16,233 nt of DNA. Origin: Maricaulis sp965657935 (GTDB lineage Bacteria > Pseudomonadota > Alphaproteobacteria > Caulobacterales > Maricaulaceae). Positions 1 through 7,404 of the stretch are shown in pieces. The first letter of the stretch is position 1. Every line of letters begins with the position of its first letter. A model generated the notes under the pieces. The model was not told the origin of the DNA and did not search any database. It was given only the letters and a program-made list of their open reading frames with translations. The DNA is taken from positions 1 to 16,233 of the forward strand of contig CBFHQE010000065.1 in the NCBI GenBank assembly GCA_965657935.1, written 5' to 3'. A program made the position numbers and the translations under genes.

Positions 1-278
1 CGGCCTGCATTGAAAAGCGGGTCGTCCTCCATGCCATGGATCACAGCCTCGATTGCGTCCAACGCGCTGCCACCGCCCTGCAGCACAGCCTCGCCGCGAT
101 CTAGGGCAGCATGCATGGCGGCGCGGTACTCGGCCTCACGTTCAGCCGACATGCGCCCGCGCTCGATCACACCGGCTCCGCCATGGATGACCAGAGCCCA
201 TTCCGGCTGTTCCTGGGCGATGGAAATGGGCGCAAATACGGTCGCTGCCAACGCCGCCGCGAGTGCTTTGATCTTCAT
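1..278 (-). CDS. Isoaspartyl peptidase/L-asparaginase, exported (N-terminal part, cut by window edge)
   Basis: This is an Ntn-hydrolase of the plant-type asparaginase family, which cleaves isoaspartyl dipeptides and asparagine after autoprocessing. Translation from the ATG at 278 gives 92 residues before the window ends. They begin with a signal peptide (MKIKALAAALAATVFAPISI, then AQ), so the enzyme is probably periplasmic. The family's N-terminal block follows: VIHGGAG around residues 30-37, then GGSALDAIEAVIHGMEDDP and LFNAG, matching the conserved GGSALDAVEAAV...LEDDPLFNAG motif. A strong ribosome site (AGGGGG, 285-290) lies 6 bases before the ATG. The autocleavage Thr is in the missing C-terminal part. 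The gene lies 58 bases downstream of the STAS-like gene on the same strand. The family call is confident; substrate preference between isoaspartyl peptides and asparagine cannot be told from this fragment. Confidence 0.88.
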   Translation of the reverse strand, partial: MKIKALAAALAATVFAPISIAQEQPEWALVIHGGAGVIERGRMSAEREAEYRAAMHAALDRGEAVLQGGGSALDAIEAVIHGMEDDPLFNAG

Positions 279-336
279 GGTGTTCCCCCTCGGTTGCGCT
301 CAGGATGAACCGTTCGCAGAGCGGGGGCAAGCACAG

Positions 337-750
337 CTAGATCGCAATTAAGTCAGGATCTTCGCCATCTAGCAGGTAGTGCGCGGCTTCATCGAGATTT
401 TGCACAGCCCAGGCCAGGTGGCCCGCCCGCCGGAAGCCATCAAGAATGAAGGACAAGGCCTGCGGGTCTTCATTGCGATGCCAGACGGCAACCCGCCCGG
501 GCGGAATGACGGCGGTCAAGGCCGCCAGCCGGTCTCCGGTTTCGCGAATTCGTTTCTCGTCATAGCTGGCGTTCCGTAAATCGATGAGCACAGATTCACA
601 CCCGCGCTCAGCGAGAAAACGCACCAGTTTCTGGCGCATCAACGCGACCCCGGGGCCCGTCTGCTCTCCGGTCGCACGCACCATCACCACCTGTCCATCC
701 AGGGCTGTGGTCAGGAAGGTTTCCGATTGAGGCTCATCATTGCGCGGCAT
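337..750 (-). CDS. Small STAS/SpoIIAA-like protein of unknown role
   Basis: Soluble protein of 137 residues with no signal peptide or membrane helix. The frame is open further upstream, to 789, but the ATG at 750 is preferred because AGGAG lies about 8 bases before it (CCAGGAGCCACTCC). Alternating strand and helix blocks resemble the STAS/SpoIIAA-like fold: a strand SVLIDLRNAS near residues 54-63, helix-rich RETGDRLAALTAV, a strand GRVAVWH, and a C-terminal helix followed by AWAVQNLDEAAHYLL. Small alphaproteobacterial proteins of this pattern are usually annotated as STAS/SEC14-domain or hypothetical. Members of the fold often bind lipids, nucleotides or partner proteins, but nothing here fixes a function. 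The next gene on the same strand encodes the exported asparaginase, and the two may be co-transcribed. The ORF is confident; the fold assignment is a tentative inference. Confidence 0.7.
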   Translation of the reverse strand: MPRNDEPQSETFLTTALDGQVVMVRATGEQTGPGVALMRQKLVRFLAERGCESVLIDLRNASYDEKRIRETGDRLAALTAVIPPGRVAVWHRNEDPQALSFILDGFRRAGHLAWAVQNLDEAAHYLLDGEDPDLIAI

Positions 751-818
751 GGAGTGGCTCCTGGCCAGACCTTGCAGTAACGCCCCCACCTGCTCAACTC
801 ATAAGGGATAAACCCGGT

Positions 819-1367
819 CTATTGCATCGCCATCAGCGTGCACAACGGGCGCATGCCGCGTAAATTGCGGTGAGAGCGTGTGCCGGACGCGCCGTCGAAA
901 TAGAGCTGGATGCCCTGCACGGCCCAACCCGTTTCGCAATCGACGCGCTGGAAGTCGGTCGCACAATTGCCAAAGCTGGCCTCTGCAGTCTCGCCATTGC
1001 CGGAATGCAAGCGCACCACAGCGATGTTCTCATTGCGGTCCATACAGGCGCTCAACCCGGTGACCTCTTCAGCCACCCCCATCAACGCTGCCGATGCGTC
1101 GCGGACATGGCGCCCAACAACACGGCCCGCGCAGAATTGCGCGGTTCGTGGCGGCGCGCCTCGGAAGAAGGCGCGAACCTGGCAGGCGCGATTGCGGCGT
1201 TCGGTTATCTGAACCCCGTAGAGTGCGCCTGTACCCTGGCCCAGGATTGTGCTTTGAAATTCGCTGGCGGAACCGACGACCTGGGCGTCGCCTTCGCCGG
1301 CCACCATGGCAGCGAGACCAGACGCCAGAACAAACGTGAGAAGCATGCTGTTTGCCTTCATCATCAA
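819..1367 (-). CDS. Exported six-cysteine protein of unknown function
   Basis: Protein of 182 residues that I do not recognise. Residues 1-29 form a signal peptide (basic start, hydrophobic LLTFVLASGLAAMVA, small residues before the probable cut near GDAQ), so it is periplasmic or secreted. The mature part contains exactly six cysteines (in RACQV, QFCAG, SACMD, GNCATD, VDCETG and PLCTL), an even number that fits three disulfides. Two segments look alike: YGVQITERRNRACQVRAFFRG near the start and VQGIQLYFDGASGTRSHRNL near the end, each beginning G(V/I)Q(I/L), which hints at a repeated beta-rich unit. An ATG one codon downstream (1364) is equally possible as start; GGGGAT lies a few bases upstream. 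It follows the TauE/SafE gene on the same strand but is separated from it by a hairpin, so it is probably transcribed separately. Confidence 0.72.
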   Translation of the reverse strand: MMMKANSMLLTFVLASGLAAMVAGEGDAQVVGSASEFQSTILGQGTGALYGVQITERRNRACQVRAFFRGAPPRTAQFCAGRVVGRHVRDASAALMGVAEEVTGLSACMDRNENIAVVRLHSGNGETAEASFGNCATDFQRVDCETGWAVQGIQLYFDGASGTRSHRNLRGMRPLCTLMAMQ

Positions 1368-1392
1368 ATCTATCCCCGAGCAGGTCCGTAAA

Positions 1393-1426
1393 TAGCGCGA
1401 TGATGCGGTCTGGTCCTCTCGCGCTA
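1393..1426 (-). terminator. Hairpin after the TauE/SafE gene, possible terminator
   Basis: TAGCGCGA (1393-1400) and TCGCGCTA (1419-1426) are perfect 8-base inverted arms around an 18-base loop, starting 17 bases after the stop codon of the minus-strand TauE/SafE gene. In that direction the stem is followed by a short A/T run (TTTAC), so the U-tract is weak. It could be an intrinsic terminator, or a processing or operator palindrome in front of the next gene. Confidence 0.42.
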
Positions 1427-1442
1427 CATCACAACTGCGTGC

Positions 1443-2156
1443 TCATTCTAACGGGATGCCACAGAAGGCAGCGATTTCCTTCCAGGGCAGAGCGGCCGAC
1501 AATATACCGACAGCGACAATTGCCAGCCCGGTTGCCGTGCGCATCCCGGGGCATGCGGCAAAACTCATCAGTCGGGCTGCACCAAAGGCCGACGCGAGAA
1601 CCGCTGGCAGCGTGCCGACACCGAAGCCGGCCATGATTGCCGCGCCTTGCCCGGGCGAACCCGAGAGCATCGCGTAAAAAAGCGCAGCATAGACCATGCC
1701 GCACGGCAAAAGCCCCCAGAAAAAGCCGGCCATGACCGGCGTTGCTGCGCCCAGCTTTCCGCCCAACGGGGTTTGCGCCAATCGCATCACCCCTGACCCG
1801 ACCCGGTCCAACCCGGCCAGTGCAGGCGCCCAGCCAGCGACCGACAGTCCGATATAGACCAGGGTGACGGCGCCCGCCCAACGCAGGATCAAGAACCCTT
1901 CAGCACGATCCGCTTCGAAATAGAACTGGCTCCCGATCGCGCCGAGTATCGCTCCTGCGATCATATACGCGGCGATGCGCCCGAACTGCGCTTTCAGGAT
2001 AACGGCGCGCTGCTCATTCTCCGTCGCATCAGGCGCCAGTGTGAACATCAAACTGGCTGCAATTCCGCTACACATGCCAACGCAGTGAAGGCTCGAGGCA
2101 AAGCCTGCGAGCAACCCTCCGAGGATGCTGAGGTCGGCAAGACCGGCTGGCGGCAT
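1443..2156 (-). CDS. TauE/SafE (DsbD_2-like) membrane protein, probable copper-handling partner of cbb3 oxidase
   Basis: Polytopic inner-membrane protein of 237 residues with about six hydrophobic segments, of the family annotated as sulfite exporter TauE/SafE or cytochrome c biogenesis DsbD_2 domain (PF13386). The key motifs are visible: HCVGMC (H24, C25, M28, C29) in the first helix and LLPCGMVY (C152) in a central helix. Such Cys/Met/His patterns are typical of members thought to move copper or other soft metals. The family often sits beside ccoGHIS in proteobacteria, and this copy lies less than 1 kb past ccoS, separated by the plus-strand DUF2189 gene. The inferred role is metal or redox support for cbb3 assembly; the sulfite-exporter label is only a family name. 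The start at 2156 is well supported by AAGGAGAA upstream. A promoter presumably lies in the 114-base divergent gap shared with the DUF2189 gene, but I could not define it. Confidence 0.85.
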   Translation of the reverse strand: MPPAGLADLSILGGLLAGFASSLHCVGMCSGIAASLMFTLAPDATENEQRAVILKAQFGRIAAYMIAGAILGAIGSQFYFEADRAEGFLILRWAGAVTLVYIGLSVAGWAPALAGLDRVGSGVMRLAQTPLGGKLGAATPVMAGFFWGLLPCGMVYAALFYAMLSGSPGQGAAIMAGFGVGTLPAVLASAFGAARLMSFAACPGMRTATGLAIVAVGILSAALPWKEIAAFCGIPLE

Positions 2157-2270
2157 GTTCTTTCTCCTTGGCCTCGACCTTATGTCCCGGAATACTCACA
2201 AAAAACGTGTGGCGTAATGCCGCGCAGATTTCATCCGCCCGAAAGGCGAGTATGAGCGGGGAGGAAGAAC

Positions 2271-3044
2271 ATGGTCACTTTGAAGAAGGTTCGCAGGGAC
2301 GCACCGTGGACATGGCTCAAACTGGGCTTTGAGGATCTGCGCCGTGCCCCGCTGGTTTCAATCAGCTATGGCCTCATCTTCGTGTTGGGTGGCCTGGCCA
2401 TCAGCGGCACACTCTGGGCCTTTGGCGGTGAGGAAGCCATTCCGGTCGCGCTCAGTGGCTTTGCCCTGATCGGCCCCGCACTGGCGATTGGCATTTATCA
2501 GGTCAGCCGCGCGTTTGAACGCGGCGAAAAACCCCGCTTTCGGGTCGTGATTTCACGATACCCGTCGCGCATTTCACAGATCAGCTTTCTCAGCGTGATC
2601 CTGGTTCTGCTCCTGGTGTTGTGGTTCCACATCGCCCAGATTCTGCTGATAGTCATGGCGCCCTCCGGGCCACATAATCCCGCTGAGTTCATCGAGTTCA
2701 TGCTGACAGCGCCTCAGGGCATGACTCTCCTGATTATCGGTACGGTGACGGGGGCCATCCTGGCGGCCTTTGCTTTCACGATCTCGGTATTGTCTTTCCC
2801 GATGCTCATCGATCAGGATGTGGACGCGGTCACGGCGCTAGTCGCCAGCTTCCGCTCGGTCCTGGCGCAGCCCTTCGTGATGATCACCTGGGCCTGGCTC
2901 ATCGCCTTCATGGTGATTGCCGGCTCTGCCGTTTTCATCATCGGCCTGGCCTTCACCTTCCCCTGGATCGCCCATGCCTCCTGGTATGCCTACAAGGATT
3001 TCGATCCCAGGCCGGAACCGTCGGCTAGCGCAGCATCGAATTAA
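2271..3044 (+). CDS. DUF2189 integral membrane protein
   Basis: Integral membrane protein of 257 residues with about six hydrophobic segments (roughly 31-50, 60-78, 104-129, 151-175, 201-218 and 220-236) and a polar, cytoplasmic-looking N-terminus. It matches the DUF2189 family. The conserved C-terminal block is present: FPMLID near 176-181, a helix SFRSVLAQP, a hydrophobic helix, then PWIAHASWYAYKDF near 231-244. No biochemical function is established for the family. Members recur near cbb3 oxidase loci in alphaproteobacteria, which suggests a role in respiratory membrane function, but that is inference from context. The start is set by a strong ribosome site (GGGGAGGAAG) just before the ATG. 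The gene is divergent from the TauE/SafE gene and convergent with ccoS, with a 38-base gap that holds a hairpin. Confidence 0.85.
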   Translation: MVTLKKVRRDAPWTWLKLGFEDLRRAPLVSISYGLIFVLGGLAISGTLWAFGGEEAIPVALSGFALIGPALAIGIYQVSRAFERGEKPRFRVVISRYPSRISQISFLSVILVLLLVLWFHIAQILLIVMAPSGPHNPAEFIEFMLTAPQGMTLLIIGTVTGAILAAFAFTISVLSFPMLIDQDVDAVTALVASFRSVLAQPFVMITWAWLIAFMVIAGSAVFIIGLAFTFPWIAHASWYAYKDFDPRPEPSASAASN

Positions 3045-3049
3045 GGGGA

Positions 3050-3070
3050 ACGCCCAGCCCTCCCGGGCGT
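3050..3070. terminator. Hairpin between convergent DUF2189 and ccoS genes
   Basis: ACGCCC (3050-3055) and GGGCGT (3065-3070) form a 6-bp perfect stem with a 9-base loop, placed 6 bases after the DUF2189 stop codon and 13 bases after the ccoS stop codon on the other strand. Its position suits a bidirectional terminator. The T-tracts are poor (TCCCCTTAATT on the minus strand), so the call is tentative. Confidence 0.4.
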
Positions 3071-3082
3071 CGCAATCTTGCC

Positions 3083-3241
3083 TCACTCACCGCCCAACGG
3101 TTTGTCGTCATCCATGAGGATGCGATGAGCCGCGCCGTCGAGGTCATCAAACTGGCCGGATTTCAGGCTCCACATGAAGCCGATCAAACCGGCCAGGCCC
3201 ATCAGCAATGCGAGCGGGATCATCCAGATCAAAAACGACAT
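3083..3241 (-). CDS. ccoS: CcoS/FixS, cbb3 oxidase maturation protein
   Basis: Small membrane protein of 52 residues. CcoS is needed for insertion of haem b and CuB into the catalytic subunit in Rhodobacter. The sequence begins MSFLIWMIPLALLMGLAGLI: one N-terminal transmembrane helix followed by the family block FMWSLKSGQFDDLDGAAHRIL and an acidic tail DDDKPLGGE. The SGQFDDLDG motif and the length are diagnostic. The ATG overlaps the ccoI stop by one base (TGATG), so it is translationally coupled to ccoI and is the last gene of the ccoNOQPGHIS operon. Confidence 0.93.
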   Translation of the reverse strand: MSFLIWMIPLALLMGLAGLIGFMWSLKSGQFDDLDGAAHRILMDDDKPLGGE

Positions 3242-5424
3242 CAGCGCGCGAGCCTCAATGCATTCAACGTGACCAGAAGCGAGGATGCCGACATGGCAAT
3301 CGCCGCGATCAAGGGTGTGACAAAGCCAAACACCGCCAGGGGAACGGCGATCATATTATAGACTACGGCCAGGCCAAAATTCTCCAAAACACGGCGCTTG
3401 GCACCTCGGGATACTTCCAGGGCGCGGACGATGCGATCCAGCTTGTCGCCCTGCAGGACAAAATCTGCGGCGGCCTGCGAGATTTCGGCGGCTGATGCCA
3501 GCGATACCGATACGTCCGCAGCCGCGAGCGCCGGCGCATCATTGATACCGTCACCAACCATGGCGACCTTGGCCCCCTGGGCTTTAAAGGCCTGGATACG
3601 CTCGATCTTGTCCTGGGGTTTCAGCTCGGCCTGCCATTTCTCCAGGCCAAGCTCGTCGGCGATAGCAGCCACTGGAGCCTGGCGATCACCGGACAGCAGG
3701 ATGACCCGGCATCCTCGCTGATGCAGGGCATCAATGGTTTCTCGCGCTTCAGGGCGCAACTTGTCTTCAAACCGGAAAACGACGGGGGCCTCACCGTCAA
3801 CGTCCAACCAGGCCTCCGAATGCGGGGCGAAAGAGCCTTCAACGCCAATCCAGCGGGCAGAGCCCAGGCGGGCCTTCAAGCCACGCACCTGGCCCGCAAC
3901 ACCACCGCCTGGCGTTTCAACGACGCTGTCGGCGACCGCCCCCATGCCAGCCGCATCGGCGATGGCGCGTGAAAGCGGGTGTCGCGAAGTGCGCGCCAGG
4001 GCAGCGGCAATCTCGAAGGCACCGTCATTGATTTCGTCACGATTGACCAGGCGCGGCTTGCCAATGGTCAGCGTCCCGGTTTTGTCGAACACGATCGTAT
4101 CGGCCAGCGCCAGGCGCTCCATCGCATCACCGGACTTCACCAGCACGCCATCCTTGTAAAGCCGCCCCGAGGCAACGACCTGCACCGCCGGTACTGCCAG
4201 CGCCAGCGCACAGGGGCAGGTAATGATCAAGACGGCAATGGCGTTGATAATCGCCGGGCGGGGCTCCCCCAGAATCAGGAACCAGCCCACCAGGGTCAGC
4301 GCCGCCAAGGTGTGCACGATCGGCACGTAAAGCTTGGCCGCCCGGTCAGCCAGGCGCACATATCGCGAACGCGACTGTTCACCGGCCTCGACCAGGCGTG
4401 TGATTTCCGCCAGCAGGGAGTTGTCACGATCAGCGGTCGCTTCCAGCACCAGCTTGCCATCCAGATTGAGCATGCCGGAAAACACTTCCGTGCCTGAGCG
4501 GGCCTCAACGGGCGCGGTTTCTCCGCTCACCAGCGAACCGTCCAAAGCGCTTTGCCCCTCAAGAATGCAGCCATCAACGGGAACCCGGTCACCGGCAGCC
4601 AGAACCAGATGATCTCCGGCTCTAACCTCACGAGCGGGCACAGCTTCCACAGAGCCATCATCGCGCAAGCGATTGGCTGTGGCAGCCTGCATGGCAGCAA
4701 GACCCCGGGCAGCCTGGCTGGCCTTAGCGCGCAGGCGCATATCGAGGAAACGCCCGATCAACAGAAAGAAGAGCAACATGACCGCAGCGTCGTAATAGGT
4801 CTCGCCATGGCCGATGGAAGTCTCGTAGATCGACAAGCCACAGGCCAGCAATACGGCCAGCGAAATCGGCACATCCATATTGACGTGCTTGTGTTTGAGC
4901 GCAGTGATCGCCGAGCGGAAAAAAGGTTGTCCCGCATACGCGGCCGCGGGCAAAGCGATCAGAGCCGAAATGCGGTGCATCAGTGACATCATCGCATCGG
5001 TCATTTCCAGTCCACCCGCCCAGACCGAGACCGAAAGCAACATGACATTGGCCATGGCAAACCCGGCGACCGCCATGGCGCGAAGCAGCTTGCGCTCTTC
5101 TTCCTTCTGTGGGTCAGCCTCGGTTTCCGGCTCATAGGCCGTGGCGGGATAACCCAGCGATGTCAGTTTGGAAATGAAGTCCGCCGCTGCACTGTCCTCA
5201 CCGCGCCAGGCCAGGGCGAGACGGCCGGTGGAAAGGTTCAGCCGAACCTTTTCAACACGGGGATCCTCTTTCAGACCGGTCTCGATACGAGCGATGCACA
5301 CGGCACAGGTCGCCCCGCGCACCAGCAGGTCCAGATGCGACTGGCCGTCCACATGGCGCACAAAGGCCTGAGGATCTGCCTGACCTGACGGCGGCGCGAT
5401 ATCTGCGGCGTCTATTGCAGCCAT
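3241..5424 (-). CDS. ccoI: CcoI/FixI, Cu(+)-translocating P1B-type ATPase for cbb3 assembly
   Basis: Heavy-metal P-type ATPase of 727 residues, a CopA2-like exporter that delivers copper across the inner membrane for the CuB centre of CcoN. In order: a metal-binding domain with GATCAVC (C40, C43), two N-terminal membrane segments, two more near 186-228, the actuator loop with SGETAP (300-305), the ion-binding CPC (403-405), the phosphorylation site DKTGT (D447), the nucleotide-binding HP (482-483), the hinge GDGINDAP (624-631), and two final helices (about 685-720). All catalytic motifs are intact. CPC together with the FixI-type context marks a Cu(+) pump. The ATG at 5424 lies inside the last codons of ccoH (13-base overlap), and the stop overlaps ccoS, so expression is coupled through the operon. 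Confidence 0.96.
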   Translation of the reverse strand: MAAIDAADIAPPSGQADPQAFVRHVDGQSHLDLLVRGATCAVCIARIETGLKEDPRVEKVRLNLSTGRLALAWRGEDSAAADFISKLTSLGYPATAYEPETEADPQKEEERKLLRAMAVAGFAMANVMLLSVSVWAGGLEMTDAMMSLMHRISALIALPAAAYAGQPFFRSAITALKHKHVNMDVPISLAVLLACGLSIYETSIGHGETYYDAAVMLLFFLLIGRFLDMRLRAKASQAARGLAAMQAATANRLRDDGSVEAVPAREVRAGDHLVLAAGDRVPVDGCILEGQSALDGSLVSGETAPVEARSGTEVFSGMLNLDGKLVLEATADRDNSLLAEITRLVEAGEQSRSRYVRLADRAAKLYVPIVHTLAALTLVGWFLILGEPRPAIINAIAVLIITCPCALALAVPAVQVVASGRLYKDGVLVKSGDAMERLALADTIVFDKTGTLTIGKPRLVNRDEINDGAFEIAAALARTSRHPLSRAIADAAGMGAVADSVVETPGGGVAGQVRGLKARLGSARWIGVEGSFAPHSEAWLDVDGEAPVVFRFEDKLRPEARETIDALHQRGCRVILLSGDRQAPVAAIADELGLEKWQAELKPQDKIERIQAFKAQGAKVAMVGDGINDAPALAAADVSVSLASAAEISQAAADFVLQGDKLDRIVRALEVSRGAKRRVLENFGLAVVYNMIAVPLAVFGFVTPLIAAIAMSASSLLVTLNALRLAR

Positions 5425-5882
5425 ATCTCTTGTTCCAGCTCGAACGGGATCTCACCGGTATTGTTCGCGCGCACTCGCCACTGCCCGCTTTCCACAGCTG
5501 GCAGAACTGCCACATAAAGACCGTCTCGACGCTCCGCGAAGGTCAGAACCTGGTCCTGGGAGGTATCCGCCTGGTGGATCAGCTGGCCGGCCATCACGAG
5601 GCCGGGAATCAGCGCGTCATTCGCGTCCCGCATTTCGATCAGCAATTCATCGTCCGTCATGTTGAACCGAGCAGTCCAGCCCATTTCCGCTTGCTGGCGC
5701 CGACGTTCAAGCGTCTCGTTGTAATTTACGCCCTGCATGTAGGATCGCGGAACATCTTCACCCGGATGAGTGCGCAGAGCCAGAGTCACGAAAGTGGCGT
5801 TGACGCCAATCGTCACGCCGAAAAAAAGAAGAATGAGCACCAGGACGTGCCAGCCTCTCAGGGGTCGAAACCAGGATTTCAT
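5412..5882 (-). CDS. ccoH: CcoH/FixH, cbb3 oxidase assembly protein
   Basis: FixH-family protein of 156 residues. It has one N-terminal transmembrane helix (about residues 11-33, GWHVLVLILLFFGVTIGVN) and a periplasmic domain. Family signatures are the FRPLRGWHVL start, the YMQGVNYNETLERRRQQ block near 48-65, the MGWTARF strand and the C-terminal FELEQEIWL. CcoH interacts with the oxidase subunits and stabilises assembly of the cbb3 complex; its exact chemistry is not established. The start codon overlaps the ccoG stop by 4 bases (ATGA), and the 3' end overlaps ccoI, indicating tight translational coupling. Confidence 0.93.
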   Translation of the reverse strand: MKSWFRPLRGWHVLVLILLFFGVTIGVNATFVTLALRTHPGEDVPRSYMQGVNYNETLERRRQQAEMGWTARFNMTDDELLIEMRDANDALIPGLVMAGQLIHQADTSQDQVLTFAERRDGLYVAVLPAVESGQWRVRANNTGEIPFELEQEIWLQ

Positions 5883-7363
5883 CGGCGGGCTCCAGTTACA
5901 AAAACAGTCGGGGTCACGGCATCCTCACCGGAGACGGGGTCAGTGACCCGGAAGACGAGGCGTTCACGGTCACTGTCGACCGCATCGGCCGGCAGGGTCA
6001 GATAGATCATGAAATCCTGGGTCTGGTCCGGTCCGACGGACAGCTGCATTGGCGCATCCTCTCGCGCGCCAACAACACGCACATCAAACTGCGCATCGCC
6101 CTCCAGCACCAGCTGGAATGTGCGCGCCTCTCCGGCCTTGTTGATGACCTTGAGATTATAGCCATTACGGACGGAGCCATCAGACAATGTCACGAAATTC
6201 GGGTTGCGGTCCCGCTGGGCGTTGAGCTCCAGCTCCGTGCGATTAACCAGGGCAAACACCATAACGACAGCAACAATCGTGAAAGCCACCGCGTAAACCA
6301 TGGTGCGAGCGCGAATGAAGCGGTAGCGCGGCTTCTCGCCGGCAACAATCCGGTCGATATTGTCGTCGGTCTCATAGGTGATCAGCCCGGTCGGACGGTC
6401 CACCTTCTTCATGATGTCGTCGCACGCATCGATGCATAACGCGCAGTGAATGCACTCCAATTGCGGCCCTTCGCGGATATCGATGCCCATGGGGCAGACC
6501 GCAACACATTGATTGCAGTCGATACAATCGCCACGGCCTTCCCAGGGCTCGCCCTTCTTGTGACGCCCGCGGGGTTCGCCCCGGTCATGACGATAAGTGA
6601 CGTTCACGGCTTCGCGATCCGTCATCGCCGCCTGGATACGCGGCCAGGGGCACATATAGGTACAGACCTGCTCGCGCATGGTGCCGGCAAGCGTGTAGGT
6701 GGTGAAGGTCAAAATCCCGGCAAAGAGATAGGCAGAGAGCGCGGCCTGACCCGTGAAAAAATTCTCCAGCAGGTCGAAGGCATCGTGGAAATACAGAATC
6801 CAGGCACCACCGGTCGCCGCGGCGATGACCAGCCAGACCGCGTGTTTGCCGACCTTGCGCCAAGCCTTGTTGAAATTCCAACGGGCCTTGTCCAGGCGCA
6901 TGCGGGCGTTGCGGTCACCTTCGAACAGGCGCTCGACAGCGATGAAGAGATCCGTCCACACGGTCTGCGGACAGGCATACCCACACCAGACCCGACCAAA
7001 CAGGGCCGAGGCCAGGAACAGGGCCAGCGCACCCAGAATCAACAGCCCGGTGATGTAATAGACTTCCTGAGGCCAGATCTCGATGAAGAAAAAATAGAAA
7101 CGGCTATTGGCAAAATCGATCAGGACGGCCTGATCCGGAGCGCCATCGCCGCGGTCCCAGCGAATAAACGGAACGAGATAATAGATCGACAGCGTGACGG
7201 CCATCAGGAGCCATTTCAGGCTCCGAAACTTGCCAAAGACCAGCTTGGGGTAGATCTGTTCGCGCGCCTTGTAGAGGTCGCGCCCGGATGCGGCATTGAC
7301 CGCCTCCGCCCTGGACCGGCGGACGCCGGGTGCCGCCATGCTGTTTTTGGATGCGTCAGACAT
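5879..7363 (-). CDS. ccoG: CcoG/FixG, polyferredoxin-type cbb3 maturation protein
   Basis: Membrane iron-sulfur protein of 494 residues. CcoG is implicated in Cu(II) reduction for cbb3 biogenesis. Several transmembrane helices are visible (about 50-66, 100-122, 174-192, 208-228 and 350-370). WCGYACPQTVW (126-136) and CTYMCPWPR (234-242) are the conserved family motifs. Two [4Fe-4S] ferredoxin motifs follow: C280-x2-C283-x2-C286-x3-C290-P and C304-x2-C307-x2-C310-x3-C314. The C-terminus is the periplasmic Ig-like FixG domain. All cysteines of both clusters are present and the length is normal. It starts 41 bases after the ccoP stop with no strong ribosome site (the upstream TTTAAAGTCGCC is poor), so translation may be modest or depend on upstream translation. 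Confidence 0.95.
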   Translation of the reverse strand: MSDASKNSMAAPGVRRSRAEAVNAASGRDLYKAREQIYPKLVFGKFRSLKWLLMAVTLSIYYLVPFIRWDRGDGAPDQAVLIDFANSRFYFFFIEIWPQEVYYITGLLILGALALFLASALFGRVWCGYACPQTVWTDLFIAVERLFEGDRNARMRLDKARWNFNKAWRKVGKHAVWLVIAAATGGAWILYFHDAFDLLENFFTGQAALSAYLFAGILTFTTYTLAGTMREQVCTYMCPWPRIQAAMTDREAVNVTYRHDRGEPRGRHKKGEPWEGRGDCIDCNQCVAVCPMGIDIREGPQLECIHCALCIDACDDIMKKVDRPTGLITYETDDNIDRIVAGEKPRYRFIRARTMVYAVAFTIVAVVMVFALVNRTELELNAQRDRNPNFVTLSDGSVRNGYNLKVINKAGEARTFQLVLEGDAQFDVRVVGAREDAPMQLSVGPDQTQDFMIYLTLPADAVDSDRERLVFRVTDPVSGEDAVTPTVFVTGARR

Positions 7364-7404
7364 GGCGACTTTAAACCCGGTTTTTACTAGGGAGACTATG
7401 CGAC

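Noticed and set aside
870..1391. Plus-strand open frame of 173 residues opposite the exported six-cysteine protein
   Set aside because: The minus-strand product has a convincing signal peptide and paired cysteines, while the plus-strand one has no coherent start site or domain.
2157..2270. Promoter elements for the divergent TauE/SafE and DUF2189 genes, including an extracytoplasmic sigma factor (GGAAC/CGTT) type
   Set aside because: GGAAT and CGTG occur but 12 bases apart instead of 16-17; no convincing -35/-10 pair was found on either strand.
6446..7390. Long plus-strand open frame of 314 residues
   Set aside because: It lies wholly opposite ccoG, whose Fe-S motifs and membrane helices are clearly real; the plus-strand product is low-complexity and shows no family motif.
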